Of a stretch of DNA of 64,000 nucleotides, positions 1-12,643 are shown one piece after another (within the stretch, counting starts at the first letter, position 1; the number at the start of each line of letters is the position of its first letter). Under the pieces are notes generated by a model, which saw only the letters and a program-made list of their open reading frames with translations, searched no databases and was not told the DNA's origin. The stretch comes from Arthrinium phaeospermum (Eukaryota > Ascomycota > Sordariomycetes > Amphisphaeriales > Apiosporaceae), in assembly GCA_006503535.1 (NCBI GenBank), contig QYRS01000002.1, forward strand, positions 1,054,001 to 1,118,000, read 5' to 3'. The translations under genes and the position numbers were made by a program.

Positions 1-900
1 CCAGCCCCTTAGCACCCTCCAGCTTCCCGTGGATAGAATCTGAGAATAGACTTGCAGGGGTCGTGGTGCCAGTTTCCAGAGGCGAAGATGCCCCCGAAGA
101 ATCAGTTCCGAAGGAAGAGCTGCTCGAGGAGGTATGCAGGGGACGTTGGATAACATAGCCATGAGTGGCGAAGCCCTTCTCTATAGCATAATCCACCCGG
201 CCCGCATCAAGATCGCAAATAGTGACATTTGTGCATCCCGAGCGGCGTGCCATGGCGGCAGTGAGAAGTCCAACTGTCCCCGCACCCATGACGAGGGCAG
301 TCGAGCCGGGAGTTGGACAGGCACGGTTCACGGCATGTATAGCCACAGACAGGGGTTCAAGTAACGCCGCTGCATCAAAGGACACATGCTCCGGAAGTCT
401 GTTATTTAGTCAGTCAGATGATCGTGTTCTATAAATTTCATCAGAACGTACTTGTAGCACCAAACTGCTGGATGGTTGATCCTCTCTTGCAATGTGCCCT
501 GGAAGTGGGGGACGCTCTTTGCACTACTCCTAAACCGCATTCGCTTGCAGAGGTTGTATCTGCCCTTGCGGCAGATATTACACTGGCCGCACGGCAGACC
601 GACTTCAAGCGCGACTCTATCGCCAACTCGGAAACCTGATACCTGCGGCCCCATAGCCACCACGACACCTGATGATTCATGTCCGAGTGACAAAGGCGCA
701 CAAGCACATAGGTCGCCGTTTGCAAATTTCTTGTAGTATGATACGTCTGACCCGCAAATCCCTGTTGATCTAATGGCAATCTGGAGCTCTCCGACGCCCG
801 GGTCTTCGATGGATCTGACTTCCTGCGCAGATTGTGTGGTTAGTACTCCGTATTTGGCATGCATATTCTCAAGGGCTAGCGTTACGGGTCGCAAACACAT
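1..900 (-). CDS. Zinc-dependent sorbitol/xylitol dehydrogenase-type protein, 5' part (gene continues past the left edge)
   Basis: This is the N-terminal part of a medium-chain zinc alcohol dehydrogenase of the polyol dehydrogenase group, which oxidises sugar alcohols with NAD. Exon 1 is 452-900 and exon 2 is 1-398. The 53-base intron 399-451 starts GTACGT and ends AACAG, and it joins WCYK to LPEHVSFD in frame. Visible marks are GICGSD (catalytic zinc Cys), GHESSG (zinc His and Glu), a CGQC..C..C cluster for the structural zinc, the HFQGTLQERI segment typical of the family, and the Rossmann start VMGAGTVGLL. The ATG at 900 fits the family's N-terminal length; an in-frame Met lies at residue 13. 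After the nucleotide-binding start there is a Ser-rich stretch (SSSSSSFGTDSS) before the window edge, which looks like a loop insertion. Substrate cannot be decided: sorbitol, xylitol and L-arabinitol are all possible. Confidence 0.85.
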
Positions 901-3900
901 GAAATAGCAAGCTGGGGCACCATTCGACTCACCAATCGCATGTCCCTTGGCCCATGCAATACAGATGCATTGACGGGAGAGGACTTTGAATGAACGGGTA
1001 GATGCATTGGTGCCATCTCGTCAATAACGGCCGATGGAGCCATTGACAGATATCAGGAGCGTGGGGTGGGCGTGGGGTGTAATGAGGTTGCTGCTGGTGA
1101 TAGGTGCAATCCACGATTGTGGGTTGGTTAGGGGGCAAGGATCAAGGCCTGGAATGACCACTCAGTGTAGGCAAGTAATAAGCATGTAAGGCAGGCACAC
1201 AGAAGAAATGAGGCTTGCTTGACAAAGATGAGCTCGTAGATAGGAAACTAGGAAGTCAGTACCAGGCTGCAGTTAGCAAAATTAGAGAGAAGTTCCCGCC
1301 CCTTATGTACCTAACATGACGGGAGACCTCTGGCATGAAGGACCGCGTTTAGAGGCCAATTTCAGATGTCGATTACATAGAGCGTGTGAAGAAGGTCTCT
1401 GTGGACCGGGCTGATCCAAGACTGCTGGTGTATGTGAGGAATTGTGCCAGTTCTGCCAGGTCCAGTCAAATAGCAACGGGTTATCTCAATAAACAGCGAG
1501 GGCCACTTCACAATCTCGGGGGATGCTACTCAAGCAGCTAGCGACTATGCAGCGAATGCATTACTCCACAGGATTTGGAAGTGTAAGGCCCATGTTCATG
1601 GATGGTGTGGTAGGCAGTGGCTGTAGCCCGCATGGTGCTTGAAGTACCCTATGTCTGCAGAGATACTGCCGGATTGTGTCATCCAGGTACCGTGTATGAG
1701 CTGTCCACCTCGAAAGGCTGCAAGGCGTATGTATAGTTGACCACTGGCGTATAGCTGGGGACCCTGCTTCGGTGTTTCTTGCTCCTGTTCGTTGGTAATG
1801 AAGGCTCCACTTGGAAGCATACCTTACCTACCACTCGGATATGAAGCCATGGCAGCGGAGACGGCTTGACCTAGCGAAGTAGGCATGGTTCAACCAGCCA
1901 ACCATGTGCTGGCTACTGTCTGGATGGTAGACAAAGAACGTTTGTATATACATGTATGTGTGGGCCGATCCGAGGAGAGGACTCGAACGTCAACTGAACC
2001 GCGTCCATGTAGAATGAGTCTTGAAGATCGGCAGAAGCCGCCAATCAAGGCCGAGCCGGTCTGAAAAGAAATCGGTTGGGGGTCACGGAGACGGTCCCGA
2101 GAGGCATGGAGTATATCATGATAGAGGAGAAGCAGGGATGTCGCAGAGCCGTCTTGTGAGGTTCGCCACTTGGACATCAGAGAAAATGTAGAATCCATGC
2201 TCAACGGTTAGAGGATTTGAAGATCAATGAGGGCCATTGGGACTGAAGTGTGAAGGTCAAATCTGTCTGAGAGGGAGACCATGGCTGTCTCGAAGGGGAA
2301 AAGGCAATTGGTCATTGGGCAGTACCCACCGAGTGAGAATGCACGATATAATCAGGATTGGAGCCATATACAGGCTGCGTCTGGTCCCTGCACAACAGAT
2401 TGATCCGATCGCCAGCACCTCTGCTGGTCGGGAGTTTCGAGAATCTCCCGTGTTGAACTTCTTTAATAGACGGAGATCTGTAATTTGGAAATAAATCGAC
2501 AGTGTTTGACGACAGTGAAGCCGTGTCGAGAGGGGAAAGTTGGAAAGCTCGTTGTCGCCTTGAATGAGGTACATGCAGGAAATCCACAGATCGGTTGTTG
2601 TGCTCCTTCCCCCTGAATCAGAGTACCAGAAATACTCATAAGGCAAGTTACGTTGTTTCGCGCCTGCCCGCTTCTGGAATTTAATGAACAACCTCCGTTG
2701 AACTTTCATCATGTACATATATGTACTCCCTGCATACCTCCAAACTTGGTTCAATTGCCTGTACTCCAGGTGTACAATTCCTATCAAAACTTCAATGATC
2801 GTATTAGTATTTCAACAAAAAAATTCGCCATTTAAGCCAGTGCAGTCCATCAGCCCTCCCGTTAATTATCATCGGCTTGCTCAAAACTGCTACACTTGAA
2901 ACCGTGGCCGACACCAGCACTTTCGTTCGTTTACAGCAAGAACACCAAAGCTCACGACCTCCTTACTACCTTCGTGATGGCCAACCGCGTCGAATCAGCT
3001 CCCCAGCTATCTTCTGCGGCGATCAGCAACGCATGCAGCCATCACACCACCTCCTGGTGCGCAGTTTCTGGCGACGAGGGGACACCAACGATCCAGGAGT
3101 TGAAAGACCCTTATTCCTGATTAGCTGGTATTTATGGGCACGTTCATCTTTGCTTATCCCTGATCCCATGGTTGTTGGATTTTCTTCGGAGGTATCACTC
3201 CTCTCCAATGCCGGCTGGCAGGCAGAGAAACCGCTTTCCGGCAATACTATTGCACACAGCGGCAGGGACCATGGGCAAGGAATCGTCCACCTTGTCACCC
3301 TCCCGTATGAACGTATGGAGGCGCGGCACAGATGTCACGTCCCGCGTCCATGCGAGTGGACGATAGCTCTGGAGACCGAAGCATGCCAGCCAAGCTGTAA
3401 ATTTCATAGTGGATCACCACCTTTAATATTGCTGCTAATACCATGGATCTCTCTTTCGATTGCAGCGGTCGTCGGAATGTTTGGAAACTGTTCCTAGCTT
3501 TCTATCCTCCCACGACTCCGCCTGTTATGACTGCTTGGGTCGTTCGGTCCGGGCTTCCCAGCAGAAGAAATTCGGCCAGGAATTGACAGAGGCAACGACT
3601 TTGTCTACTAGGCATTGATTCGAAACTATACCAGATGAGCCTTCCATTTGCCGGCGAGCTTGCATCAATAGTTATCCTCCCCGAGCTCGCAAACTGTTGG
3701 CACAACAGGATTGGCCAATCGGTCTACTGCCACTTCATCTTTCGGCAAAAGAGAAACACATAGGGTCCAAACCGCTGTATCCTTGATTCCACTGGAAACA
3801 AGATTGACTGGTATCGGTTCGCCCTTTGGTGTAAACCCTTGACCAATGTGGAGAGGGATCTCTCATGGGGTGAGTTGGAGAAGTTGGGGAACACTTGAGC

Positions 3901-6613
3901 AGTCACCTTCAGGTTGCAGTTTGATCTAAGCTGATGGTCTAGATCCTTCACTGTCACACCGGAGCTTAGAACGCACAGTGCAAAGTCGCCCAACTGACGA
4001 TATGTGCCAAATTCCGGGGCACCAATTGAATCGTTCTTGCCTAAGCGAACTCGCGGGGAAGAGATCCGCCCTGCCCGCCTTGTCCGTGTCCATCAACCGT
4101 CTTCACTCAACGGACCACATACTGGCCAGTGTTCAGCAACCTTATATGGACATACAAGCATTAATAAGACGTCAGACTTCCCATCTCACAACTTGCCACG
4201 TTTCTCGAGGCACCATGATTTCGCAGATCTTGCGTGCTCCAACTGTATGTCATCCACGATGATTATCCTGTCGAAATTTACACCATCCATAGGAAATGGT
4301 CCGAGACAAAAAGGCTACGTGATCAACTCTTTGCCTCCGCGGGCACTCAGATCTGCTCTGCTCAGTCATCAACTGAGAGAAGAGGGTGATCAAAATTTAG
4401 TGGTTTGGACAAGTTTGTCACAGAAGATCAGACTTGTAAACGGCCCAGCGAGCAAAGCCAGCCGCTTTTGCAAGGGGACTTGTTCAGGATTGGGACCAAT
4501 CTGGGCCCACAACGTCGGCCCCTTGCGCCGTGATTCCACGATGGCGGCTTGACATTTGACAATCACATATGCAATGCATGAGCAAGCACCGTCACCTTGA
4601 GGGGCTTGCCAGGGCTTTTGAGATTGCCTTTCCAGAGCAGCATGTCTTTCATGCTATATTCACCAATGTTTCGTCTTCATGATGAACGTACTTTTCCTTA
4701 CATACGCATAGTGCTTCTCGCTCGATACCGGGGTTGGGGATGGGAAATCCACCAGCCGGCTAAACACAAAACAGCACCACCTACTCTTGGCCATTTCCGT
4801 CATTCTGGGACCATCACGATGCTAGCAAACATCTGATATGAAGAGCACATGTCGAGTGTTTGCTAGCCAAGATTGACCAAATCTTTCAGCCCAATTAGCC
4901 AAGGCCAATACTTAGCACCGACTGCTTGAGAGATAAGGCAGGCGAGCTGCAAGCCATCGTCGGAGATTCCGGCAGGCTATCTACGCCCATTTTGTATGGC
5001 TATCTTTTGGCAAGATGCAATTAACATGTGCATCTCCTTTAACTCGATCCTCGAAGCTGGATGTTTCCGTTGGAAACACTCCAGCATGTGGTAGGCTATC
5101 AGTGATGCCTCTCGCATCCCTCCTTCAATCGGCTTGGAGGGTCAGCCCACGATGTTTTCAAAGCCCTCCAACAAGCCAGTCAAAACCAGCGCAACGATGC
5201 CGCGATCGTCTCAATTTTGGCTCATGCCACACACCCAAGTTACATCATCTATCATCTCCCCATGCAGAGATCCATCTTTTGCTGGCACGCCGCGAAGTAG
5301 CATTGTGGCCAGCTCATCTATCTCGCTTCCCAAGCCCTACTTGTATCCCCCTTCATTCATGGTTTCTCCCCACTCGGAACGGCCCCGCCCGTCTGGGATA
5401 TAATACATAAGCGAGTAAAGCAGTAAAAATGATGACGGAAATTGTCTGAGATAAACCCCGCCGAATGAACAGTAAGGCATTTCACATGAGAACAAGAAAC
5501 GGCGTGAAGACTAAATCTCATCATCATTCATGTGGTGCCAAACCCGAGTTCGATTGGTCCATCCCTTATGTACAAGGCAAATGCACAGTATCATCATGTA
5601 ATTGTATATGCAACTGACATCGTTTGATTTCGTGTTACACTGCGTTGCCGACCACGCCATTATCTATCTTGCGTCAATCCCCTTTCTGAACCCCCTTTTG
5701 TTATACGAGTGTTGTTCGGCACTGAATATGTGCCGCCGCCTCGACCACGTTTTGGCGGATGAGTCAAAGTTGAGGAGGAATATAGCGGGCATATTATTGC
5801 ATGCGAAACGATAGGCCCGTTTCTCCGGCGCGGAACGCGGATGTTGACTGCGGCAGAGGGAATACGCACGAGTAGGAAGGAAGGTCTACCTACCCACACC
5901 ACCAGAATCAAGTATTTGCTCCGCCCGGAGAACGTACAGTAGCGGTGAGATCTGTAGTGGTGTCGGCAGAGCAGATGATGAAGAGAGTATCTAACAATAT
6001 TGATGAATAACACATCATGTAATAGGCATCATGCCTAACCCCCTTGGTTCACTCTGTCGCTTCCAACGAAGTATGCGATGCGATGCGTGCGGCTATGTAC
6101 ATAGCTTATCTACTGCACCTGCATACCCATACTTGGACCCTCCTGCAAAAGCGGAAAGCGGAAGGCGGAGTTGGAGAAGTGTAAACACTTGGTATACATG
6201 CTTCAAGATAACAACAGCCTACGCCACGGAGATGTCATAACAACGCATGGCAGCTCTCGGCGCATAGGAATTCATTGTACATGTTTGCTTAGATTAAGGA
6301 CTTGGATATCGAGCAAGAATCCTGCACTTTGGGCGGTGGCGCGATGCGGCCGGGGAGAGCGGAAAACGGGGTAACAAGGGAACAACACCGGTGAAGCCTC
6401 GGTAACCATGCATTGATATCGCCTCTGCATTGGAGCTGGATCTTATGTTGGCGTTCAACTACCATCATTTCATACAAACCCCCTCCGCATCTCTACCTAT
6501 GTACTTCCATCGTACTGACTTTGCCGAGCCGCCATATTCATTCATCCTTATCTCCTTGACGCCTCCATCCATCCATCAACATCATCATGAGTGCCACACT
6601 TTTTTTTCATAAC
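901..6613. other. Long gene-poor stretch, no supportable gene
   Basis: This is 5.7 kb between the dehydrogenase start and the VPS17 stop. Base composition is ordinary and there is no RIP-like A+T bias. The longest open frames (about 176 codons near 2257-2787 minus, 206 codons near 2877-3497 plus, 182 codons near 4004-4552 plus) have no signal peptide, no repeated domain and no family I recognise, and they overlap frames of similar quality. No tRNA or 5S gene was recognised. The left part should hold the promoter of the dehydrogenase and the right end the 3' UTR of VPS17. An unannotated non-coding RNA or a decayed gene cannot be excluded. Confidence 0.6.
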
Positions 6614-8578
6614 TTAAAACGTGCTCGTTGCCAATCGGCTAGCGGCATTCCGGGCGTCCACTCTGTCCTCGTCGTCTTCAGCGAGACCGCTCAGACCCCT
6701 GGTACCGCTGCTGGGGGCCTTTCCAGCCGCTCCGCCGGCGGCATCCTCCCCCTCGTCCTCGCCCTCAGTCACGTTAGAGGTCATGATGCTGCCCGATACA
6801 CTCCGGCTAAGGTTGTCCGTGCGCCGGGGCACACCGCTCCAGGCGTCGCCTTTGGGTCCTTGACTGGCGGCCATGCTGGCTCGACGGACTGTCGGGTGAG
6901 CCTCGCGACCCAGTCTGCTCAGACCGCCCGAGTTGTCGATGGCACGGATGTCGGGGCGCACGCTCTCGAGTAGTGCCAAGGTGCGCCGCTCAGCCTCAAT
7001 TTCGCGCAGAACGAACTCGCGAATGCTCAGTCGTAGGTCAGTCGCAGTACGCGTAAACCACTTGCGCTTTTCATGCACCAGGTTCTGAGTAACGCGCGTG
7101 GTCTTCCTCATCAGCTCAAACTCGTTGTTCCGCGCATCGTCAAGGGCGGTGATGGCTTCGTCAACCTTGTCGCGGCGAACGTTCGAGCTGGCCTTGAGAC
7201 GGTCTGCCGCATTCAGTTTGCTACGTGTACTCTCCTGAGCTTGTAAGAACTCTCGAATCAGGAGTTGCCGGTTGGTTAAAGTCTCTTTGACAATAAAGGC
7301 ATCCTGTGAGTGGTACTGGAACGGATCTCCAATGGTCGTAGCCTCGGCAGTCGCCTGAGCGGCATGGCAGTCTCCGACTGTTTGCACCACCTTTCCGAGT
7401 TTACGATAGGCGCTAGCCAGACCTTGGTGAGGCTCCTGTACGTTCATTCCCCCAAGTTTGACACCATAATCGGATTCCGCGAGACCAAGTCCTATATGAA
7501 GTCAGTAGATGTTCTCCTGTAGTCCCTTGGTTGGGTGCAGAATGGGTGCTTCTCTGTACCTCTTCGAGCCTTGACTAGCTTGTCGACCTTGTGACCAGCA
7601 TCCATTGAACCAAGATAGAAAAGCTTCACGATGGGGCGAGCATCAGAAAGCTCCGGGGTATCATCCGGTGGCGGCGCGAATTGCTTCAGAAGCTTCCTGC
7701 GCACACCGGTGGCAGGCTGCTTCCTCTTCACCATGGGACTGTAACCGAAATCGCTTTCTACAAACAAAACCATCTCCTCGTCCCGCATCAGAACTTCATT
7801 GCTGCAGACGTAGTTCAGCCATCGTTGGAGCAAAGCCTTAACTCGCACCTCGTCCTCGTCTGTTCCAGCTCCAGCGGATGTCAATGCCGGTGGCACTGCG
7901 GGAACAAGTGCTTCCGGGTTGGCGGATATCAGATGGTCAGCGAGCTTGACAAATTCGGAATGGAGGCGGCGGACATCGCGGAATTGTGTAGTGCGAAATC
8001 GGGGTATGTTTGTCTAGACACGGCCATTAGTTGAGCTTTCCTTCGTGTGATTCAATCTCTTCCGCCATACGTACATGGACATCGAATCTCATGATGGGAT
8101 CTTTCCTGCCTGTGCGCTCCAGACCGGTGATCTTGGCCTGCAGCTTGTACTGTGGATAGGTCGGTTTCCGGGCCTGCTGCTGCTGCTGCTGCTGCTGCTG
8201 TCCTTCCCCGGCTGGCGCGTCGGTCTGCCCCTGAGGCTGCGATTGCTCGTCGCCAGCTTGTTGCGCCGGTCCGGCATCGTCGCCATGCTGCTCCGACTCG
8301 GGCTGTTGCGAGGAGTCGCCTTGTTGTGATGAGTTGAACCCGTGGGTAGATGCTGTGCTGCTAGCAGTGTTGGGCCTCGCGAAAGCATTGGTAGTCAAGT
8401 CGTCGTGTTGCAATCCATTGCTGGGATCCTGGGATTCGTATCCACCATAGGTGGCTTCGTTGCCCAGCGAGCTGTAATTGGCAGACTGATTGCGCCGAGG
8501 TGATGCGGGCGGTGATGAACCCCAAGGCGAATTACCGGCGGGGTTCTCGTCGTCGGCCATGGTCGAGCGGTAGTCCAT
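6614..8578 (-). CDS. vps17: Vacuolar protein sorting-associated protein 17, retromer sorting nexin (PX-BAR)
   Basis: The protein is the Vps17 subunit of the retromer SNX-BAR dimer (with Vps5), which tubulates endosomes to return cargo receptors to the Golgi. Exons are 7560..8013 flanked by 8075..8578 (first) and 6614..7491 (last), with introns of 61 and 68 bases; the product is 611 residues. Residues 1-140 are disordered and rich in Gln, Ser and Pro, with nine glutamines at 127-135. The PX domain runs from about 143 (YKLQAKITGLERTGRKDP) through FRTTQFRDVRRLHSEF and ALLQRWLNYV. A helical BAR region occupies roughly 325-530, followed by an acidic, Ser/Gly-rich tail. S. cerevisiae Vps17 is about 550 residues, so the length fits. 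Met7 is an alternative start. The gene is divergent from mef2, with 876 bases between starts. Confidence 0.9.
8174..8200 (+). repeat. CTG/CAG trinucleotide microsatellite, nine units
   Basis: Nine uninterrupted CTG units on the plus strand read as nine CAG (Gln) codons in the disordered N terminus of VPS17, just before the PX domain. Because the codons are pure, unit number is likely to vary among strains. Confidence 0.95.
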
Positions 8579-9454
8579 GGCGGTGGTGCGGTGTCGTGTC
8601 GGTAAGAAGCGGGAGTCGGCGACAATGGGCAGGAGGATAAGATATTATGACGTTGGCAGCGCGGACCGTCTTCCTGTCCAGAACTCCTTGGTGAGACCAA
8701 TCGTGGTGGGCCTAGGATAAGAGAAGCGAGGAACGTCTAGTGTTCAAGCCATGCATTCTCTGGCCCAGGAGCCAGTCTGCAAGAAAAGAGCAAGCCGAAA
8801 ACAAGCACGATACGCGGCGGGTTGGGGTGATTACTGAGAAAGAAAGAAAAAAAGTGATGGTATTGTTGTTGCCTTACGCAAGCTCACCTTAGTGACGATC
8901 AACGACTTGAACCGTGGAAGCTTGCGCCTCCTCGTTAGGTGCCTCTCATGCGCTCATGCAATCGGCTCAACACATTGGAACACTGAAGAGGTCTTGTGGG
9001 CTCTTGCGTCGTAGCCGGAGCCAATCAGGCGGCGGTCGGCTCCTTTGGAAGGCGGGGCGGGCTTTTGCTAGGCCCCCTCGGGACAAAAGGCTTCTAACTT
9101 CAATGCTAGGCCAATTGATCAATCAATCAACCCTGGTCTGCTGCAAGTGCGTGCGGTTAGTTGAAGAACTTGCTTTTGGCTGATTGATATCTACACCAAC
9201 ATTGAAGTCAGTCCGGTATAACCAGGCTGTTGGTCGAGTGCTTCCTAACAAACAGACATCACACTGCGGACCAACTTTCAAGCGGAACAAGCAACACACG
9301 CACATTGTAACGCCTTGTCTTGGCTAGGGATAAGATGTATATAAGGTGTGCGACAAATGCTGCATTCTAGACATAGATCCCATCGTTTAATCACCCAGTA
9401 AGCCCCAAGAGTGCGAGGTAGGACCCAAAGGTATACTTCTATGCGTTCAATGGC
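8579..9454. promoter_or_regulatory. Divergent promoter region between vps17 and mef2
   Basis: The 876 bases separate two divergently transcribed housekeeping genes, so both promoters and 5' leaders must lie here. No specific factor site or RNA gene could be assigned. Short out-of-frame ATGs occur just before the mef2 start (9441 and 9450) and could act as weak upstream starts. Confidence 0.6.
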
Positions 9455-12088
9455 ATGCATATACCACTCAATCCACGTCGACTTGGAGCGATGGGCTTGT
9501 ACACATCTGCCAGAGCAGTGCTACGATGCCCAGGCCTGGCCTCACAATGGCCGGCTGGTGTAAGAGGGCGCAATGCCCTGCCTGCTCGTAGGCTCATCTC
9601 CACTCCGTCAGGGGGGCAACAAGAATCTGTCCTAGACTCTATCCGCAACATAGGCATCATTGCTCACGTCGATGCTGTAAGTCAAATCACTCGTACCTGT
9701 ATAAGACCAAAGACGTATTCTAACTTGTTCATAGGGGAAAACAACAACCACCGAGGCTATGTTGTATAATAGTGGCGCAACCAGACACTTGGGAAGTAAG
9801 TCAAGCTCTCATGGGCTATAAAAGCTTGGGTCAATCCTACTGACACCTACCTAGACGTCGATCGCGGGAACACCGTGACCGACTTTCTACCCATGGAGAT
9901 GAAGAGAGGCATCACCATCCAGTCTGCTGCCATCACCTTCAAATGGCCTCCTCCTGAACGAATACAGCCGGGAGCCCATGAGCACATAATCAATCTCATC
10001 GACACACCTGGGCATGTAGACTTCAGGTTCGAGGTTGAGCGCTGCATACCTATCCTTGACGGCGCCGTATGTGTTATTGATGGTGTCGAGGGTGTCGAGG
10101 CTCATACCGAGAGAGTGTGGGCCTCCGCTCAGGAGTTCAAGGTGCCCCGTATTGTTTTGGTCAACAAACTCGACAGAGAAGGAGCCTCGTTCAAGAAGTC
10201 GGTCCAAGACATTGGCATGAAGCTTAATGGAATGCCCCTGGTCTGTCAGATTCCTTGGTGGGAGAACGATACTGTCAAGGGCATTGTGGATGTGGCATCG
10301 CGTTCCGTTGTCAGCTGGTCACATGGTGCGAAGGACGACAACAGCCCCGAAGAATTGGCAAAAAAGACACCACCCTTCACCGACGAGATTGAGCGGGCAA
10401 GAGACAGACTCATCGAGCAGCTCTGCGATCAGGACGAAAGACTCCTGGACTTATGGACGGACCAAGGGAGCAACCTCCCCATCGAAGAGATTAAAGGTGC
10501 CATCCGCCGTGTCATCAGCAGTGGTGAGGGATCTCTTATCCCGGTATTTGCCGGTTCAAGTCTGAAAAACATCGGGGTCAAGCCATTGCTAGATGCTGTC
10601 ATTGACTACCTGCCTAGCCCGCATGACCGCCCCGAGCTGAATGTGCGAATTGGGTCCGAAACCCAGCCACTGAGCAAGGTTATAGCAGCAACACGCCATG
10701 CCAAGGTGTCAAAGAAGGAACAGACCCAAGTCGAGGCTGTTGCCTCGGTCTTCAAGGTTGTCAACGACCCCAAAAGGGGCATGCTCACCTGGGTGCGAAA
10801 CTATCAGGGACTACTGAAGAAGAACACTCCTTTATGGAACTCCAATCTGCAAGACTTCGAAAAGCCGCTGAACATTATGCAAATTTCGGCCAAAAACCAT
10901 ATGGAAATACCTCACTTAACACCGGGCCAAATCGGTGCCCTTACAGGGCTCAAGAAGGCGCGGACAGGCGATACACTCATGGCCTTTACCGGGAACAAAA
11001 CACCCACAACCAAGATTGGTCAAGTCAAGGTGCGGCCTCCTGATATTCCACCAGCAGTGGCATTTCTGGTCTTGGAGCCTGGGAGTCCCTCGGGTCTGAA
11101 GCACGTAGAAGCCTCTTTGGAAAACCTATCCCGCGAAGATCCTAGTGTCAGGTGGTCCTACAACGAAAAGTCGGACGAGTTTACACTTTCAGGCATGGGG
11201 TCTTTACACTTGGAGATCGCTCGAGACCGACTGGAAAACCATTACAAGGTTGAAGCTCACTGGGGAGGCATCCAAGTGGAATACAAGGAATGCGTGACCG
11301 TTGCCACGGGCGTCCATAGGGCCGTCATCGACAAGCCGATGGCCGGCAAACCTGGCATGGCCGCATGCAGTGCGATCGTGGAGCCGCTGGATGCAAATGA
11401 GTTCGAGGCACTAACTCACTCCGAGACCGAAAGGGATGGCAATATTATTAAGGTATCATTCCCTGGTTCTGAGATGAGCGATTTCGATCCAGCGGAAATC
11501 AGGCCGCAGCTGGTGAATGGAGCCATTGCTGCGTTAGCAGCTGGCCCACGAAAGGGGGCACCATTCAACCAGTGTTTGGTGACTATCACTTTTGATGCAT
11601 CGACCGACTACTTCGGGCCGACCCCAGCCGGACACTATGTCGCCGCGGCGCAGAGGGCGGTGAAGTCGGCCGTGATGGAATCGTTCAAGAAACGGGAGGA
11701 AAACATCGGAATCCTGGAGCCGGTCATGAGTGTGACGATCACCTGTCCGGAGTCGGCAGCCAAGGCCGTCCAGCATGACCTGCATTCGGCCCGCGGAGGT
11801 CAAGTGCTCGAGGTGCGAGATATGCAGGACAATACTGCGATCCGGGAGGGTAGTCGCATCGAGGTCTCGGACATCTACGCGCCGCCGGACCCCTACGAAT
11901 TCCAGACCTCACTGCGCGAGTCGCGGCAGGGCAGCCTTCGGATGCTCGAGATCGTCGCCCAGGTCCCGCTCAAGGAGATGCTCGACTACGACAACGTGCT
12001 TCGGAGCAAGACGGCGGGCAGGCACTCTCTGACCATGGCGCTGGATACGTTTGTGCGAGTCACGGGCGCCAGGGAGAAGGCCCTCTAA
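9455..12088 (+). CDS. mef2: Mitochondrial ribosome-releasing factor 2 (EF-G2mt), translational GTPase
   Basis: This is a mitochondrial EF-G paralogue of the MEF2/GFM2 type, which with the ribosome recycling factor splits mitochondrial ribosomes after termination. Exons are 9455..9676, 9735..9795 and 9855..12088 (introns 58 and 59 bases), giving 838 residues. The first 50 residues are rich in Arg, Ala and Ser with no acidic cluster, fitting a mitochondrial presequence. GTPase motifs are IIAHVDAGKTTTTE (P-loop, residues about 68-81), DTPGHVDF, VLVNKLDREG and RGITIQSAAI in switch I. The EF-G domains IV-V follow (GPTPAGHYVAAAQRA, then a C-terminal RQGSLRMLE and a DNVLRSKTAGRHSLTM segment). Intron 1 splits the P-loop between Ala74 and Gly75. 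MEF2/GFM2 rather than the elongation paralogue MEF1 is inferred from family likeness; the distinction needs a tree. Confidence 0.88.
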
Positions 12089-12536
12089 TGGATGTAAGAA
12101 TAGGGATAGTGAACAGTTCGGGTTTCCTGTCACGTATGGTGCAAGCTATGTATTCTCAACTCTCTTTCCCAAAATAGGGCAGCGGCTGCATGATACAGAA
12201 GATATTGTACAATACCCCTGAATAATGGTTCCATATAAGTCTGCATGTTTAGGTTTTTCATCCCCTACCTGTTAGCATTATTGACTCTTTTGTATTAAAG
12301 CAGTCAGGAGCGTTTACTATGTGTGTACCATATGTGATGGTATATTTGACACTGGATCATTGAAAATGCGTAAACTTGGAAGCTAGGTTCAGGTCCTGGT
12401 GTCCCAGGGGCCACTATCAAGGCGGCCTGCCTTTGTGAAAGCTTGGGAAACAAAGGGCTCCTCGTTATTATCTCAGTGCCAGTCAGTGCATTATAATTCC
12501 ACATCATGTTCAGAGTTGGTCCACATGTAGGCCGCA

Positions 12537-12542
12537 GTGGGG
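12537..12542 (+). promoter_or_regulatory. GTGGGG box, CreA/CRE1-type repressor site
   Basis: Matches the carbon-catabolite repressor consensus SYGGRG and nearly abuts the first GGCTAAA box. The motif is short and common, so the weight comes from its position. Confidence 0.35.
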
Positions 12543-12547
12543 GCAAT

Positions 12548-12554
12548 GGCTAAA
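12548..12554 (+). promoter_or_regulatory. GGCTAAA box, XlnR/XYR1-type activator site
   Basis: Exact match to the GGCTAAA consensus of the xylanolytic activator XlnR/XYR1, 303 bases before the beta-xylosidase ATG. It lies five bases downstream of a GTGGGG box. Function is inferred from motif plus the gene it precedes. Confidence 0.5.
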
Positions 12555-12608
12555 CGGTCACTTACCCCAACTCTATACATCTATTACCCGAGGAATATTG
12601 GGGAAGCT

Positions 12609-12614
12609 GTGGGG
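12609..12614 (+). promoter_or_regulatory. GTGGGG box, CreA/CRE1-type repressor site
   Basis: Second SYGGRG match, 30 bases upstream of the second GGCTAAA box. Pairing of repressor and activator boxes would suit a gene induced by xylose and repressed by glucose. Confidence 0.35.
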
Positions 12615-12643
12615 GTCTTGTTCTGGGCATGTTGCTGCAATCA

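Noticed and set aside
1970..2045. tRNA-like arrangement on the minus strand: GCCGATC/GATCGGC ends and a GTTCGAGTCC word
   Set aside because: The T-stem flanking the GTTCGAGTCC word does not pair and no D-arm or anticodon arm can be drawn; the inverted ends look like chance.
2257..2787. 176-codon minus-strand open frame
   Set aside because: No family likeness, no supporting splice or start context.
2877..3497. 206-codon plus-strand open frame
   Set aside because: No signal peptide, domain or codon bias; other frames over the same bases are similarly open. Not reported as a gene.
4004..4552. 182-codon plus-strand open frame
   Set aside because: Composition of the translation is random-like, rich in Ser/Arg/His with no recognisable motif.
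4756..4762. Another GGCTAAA word
   Set aside because: Single copy in gene-poor DNA with no xylan-related gene next to it; expected by chance in a window of this size.
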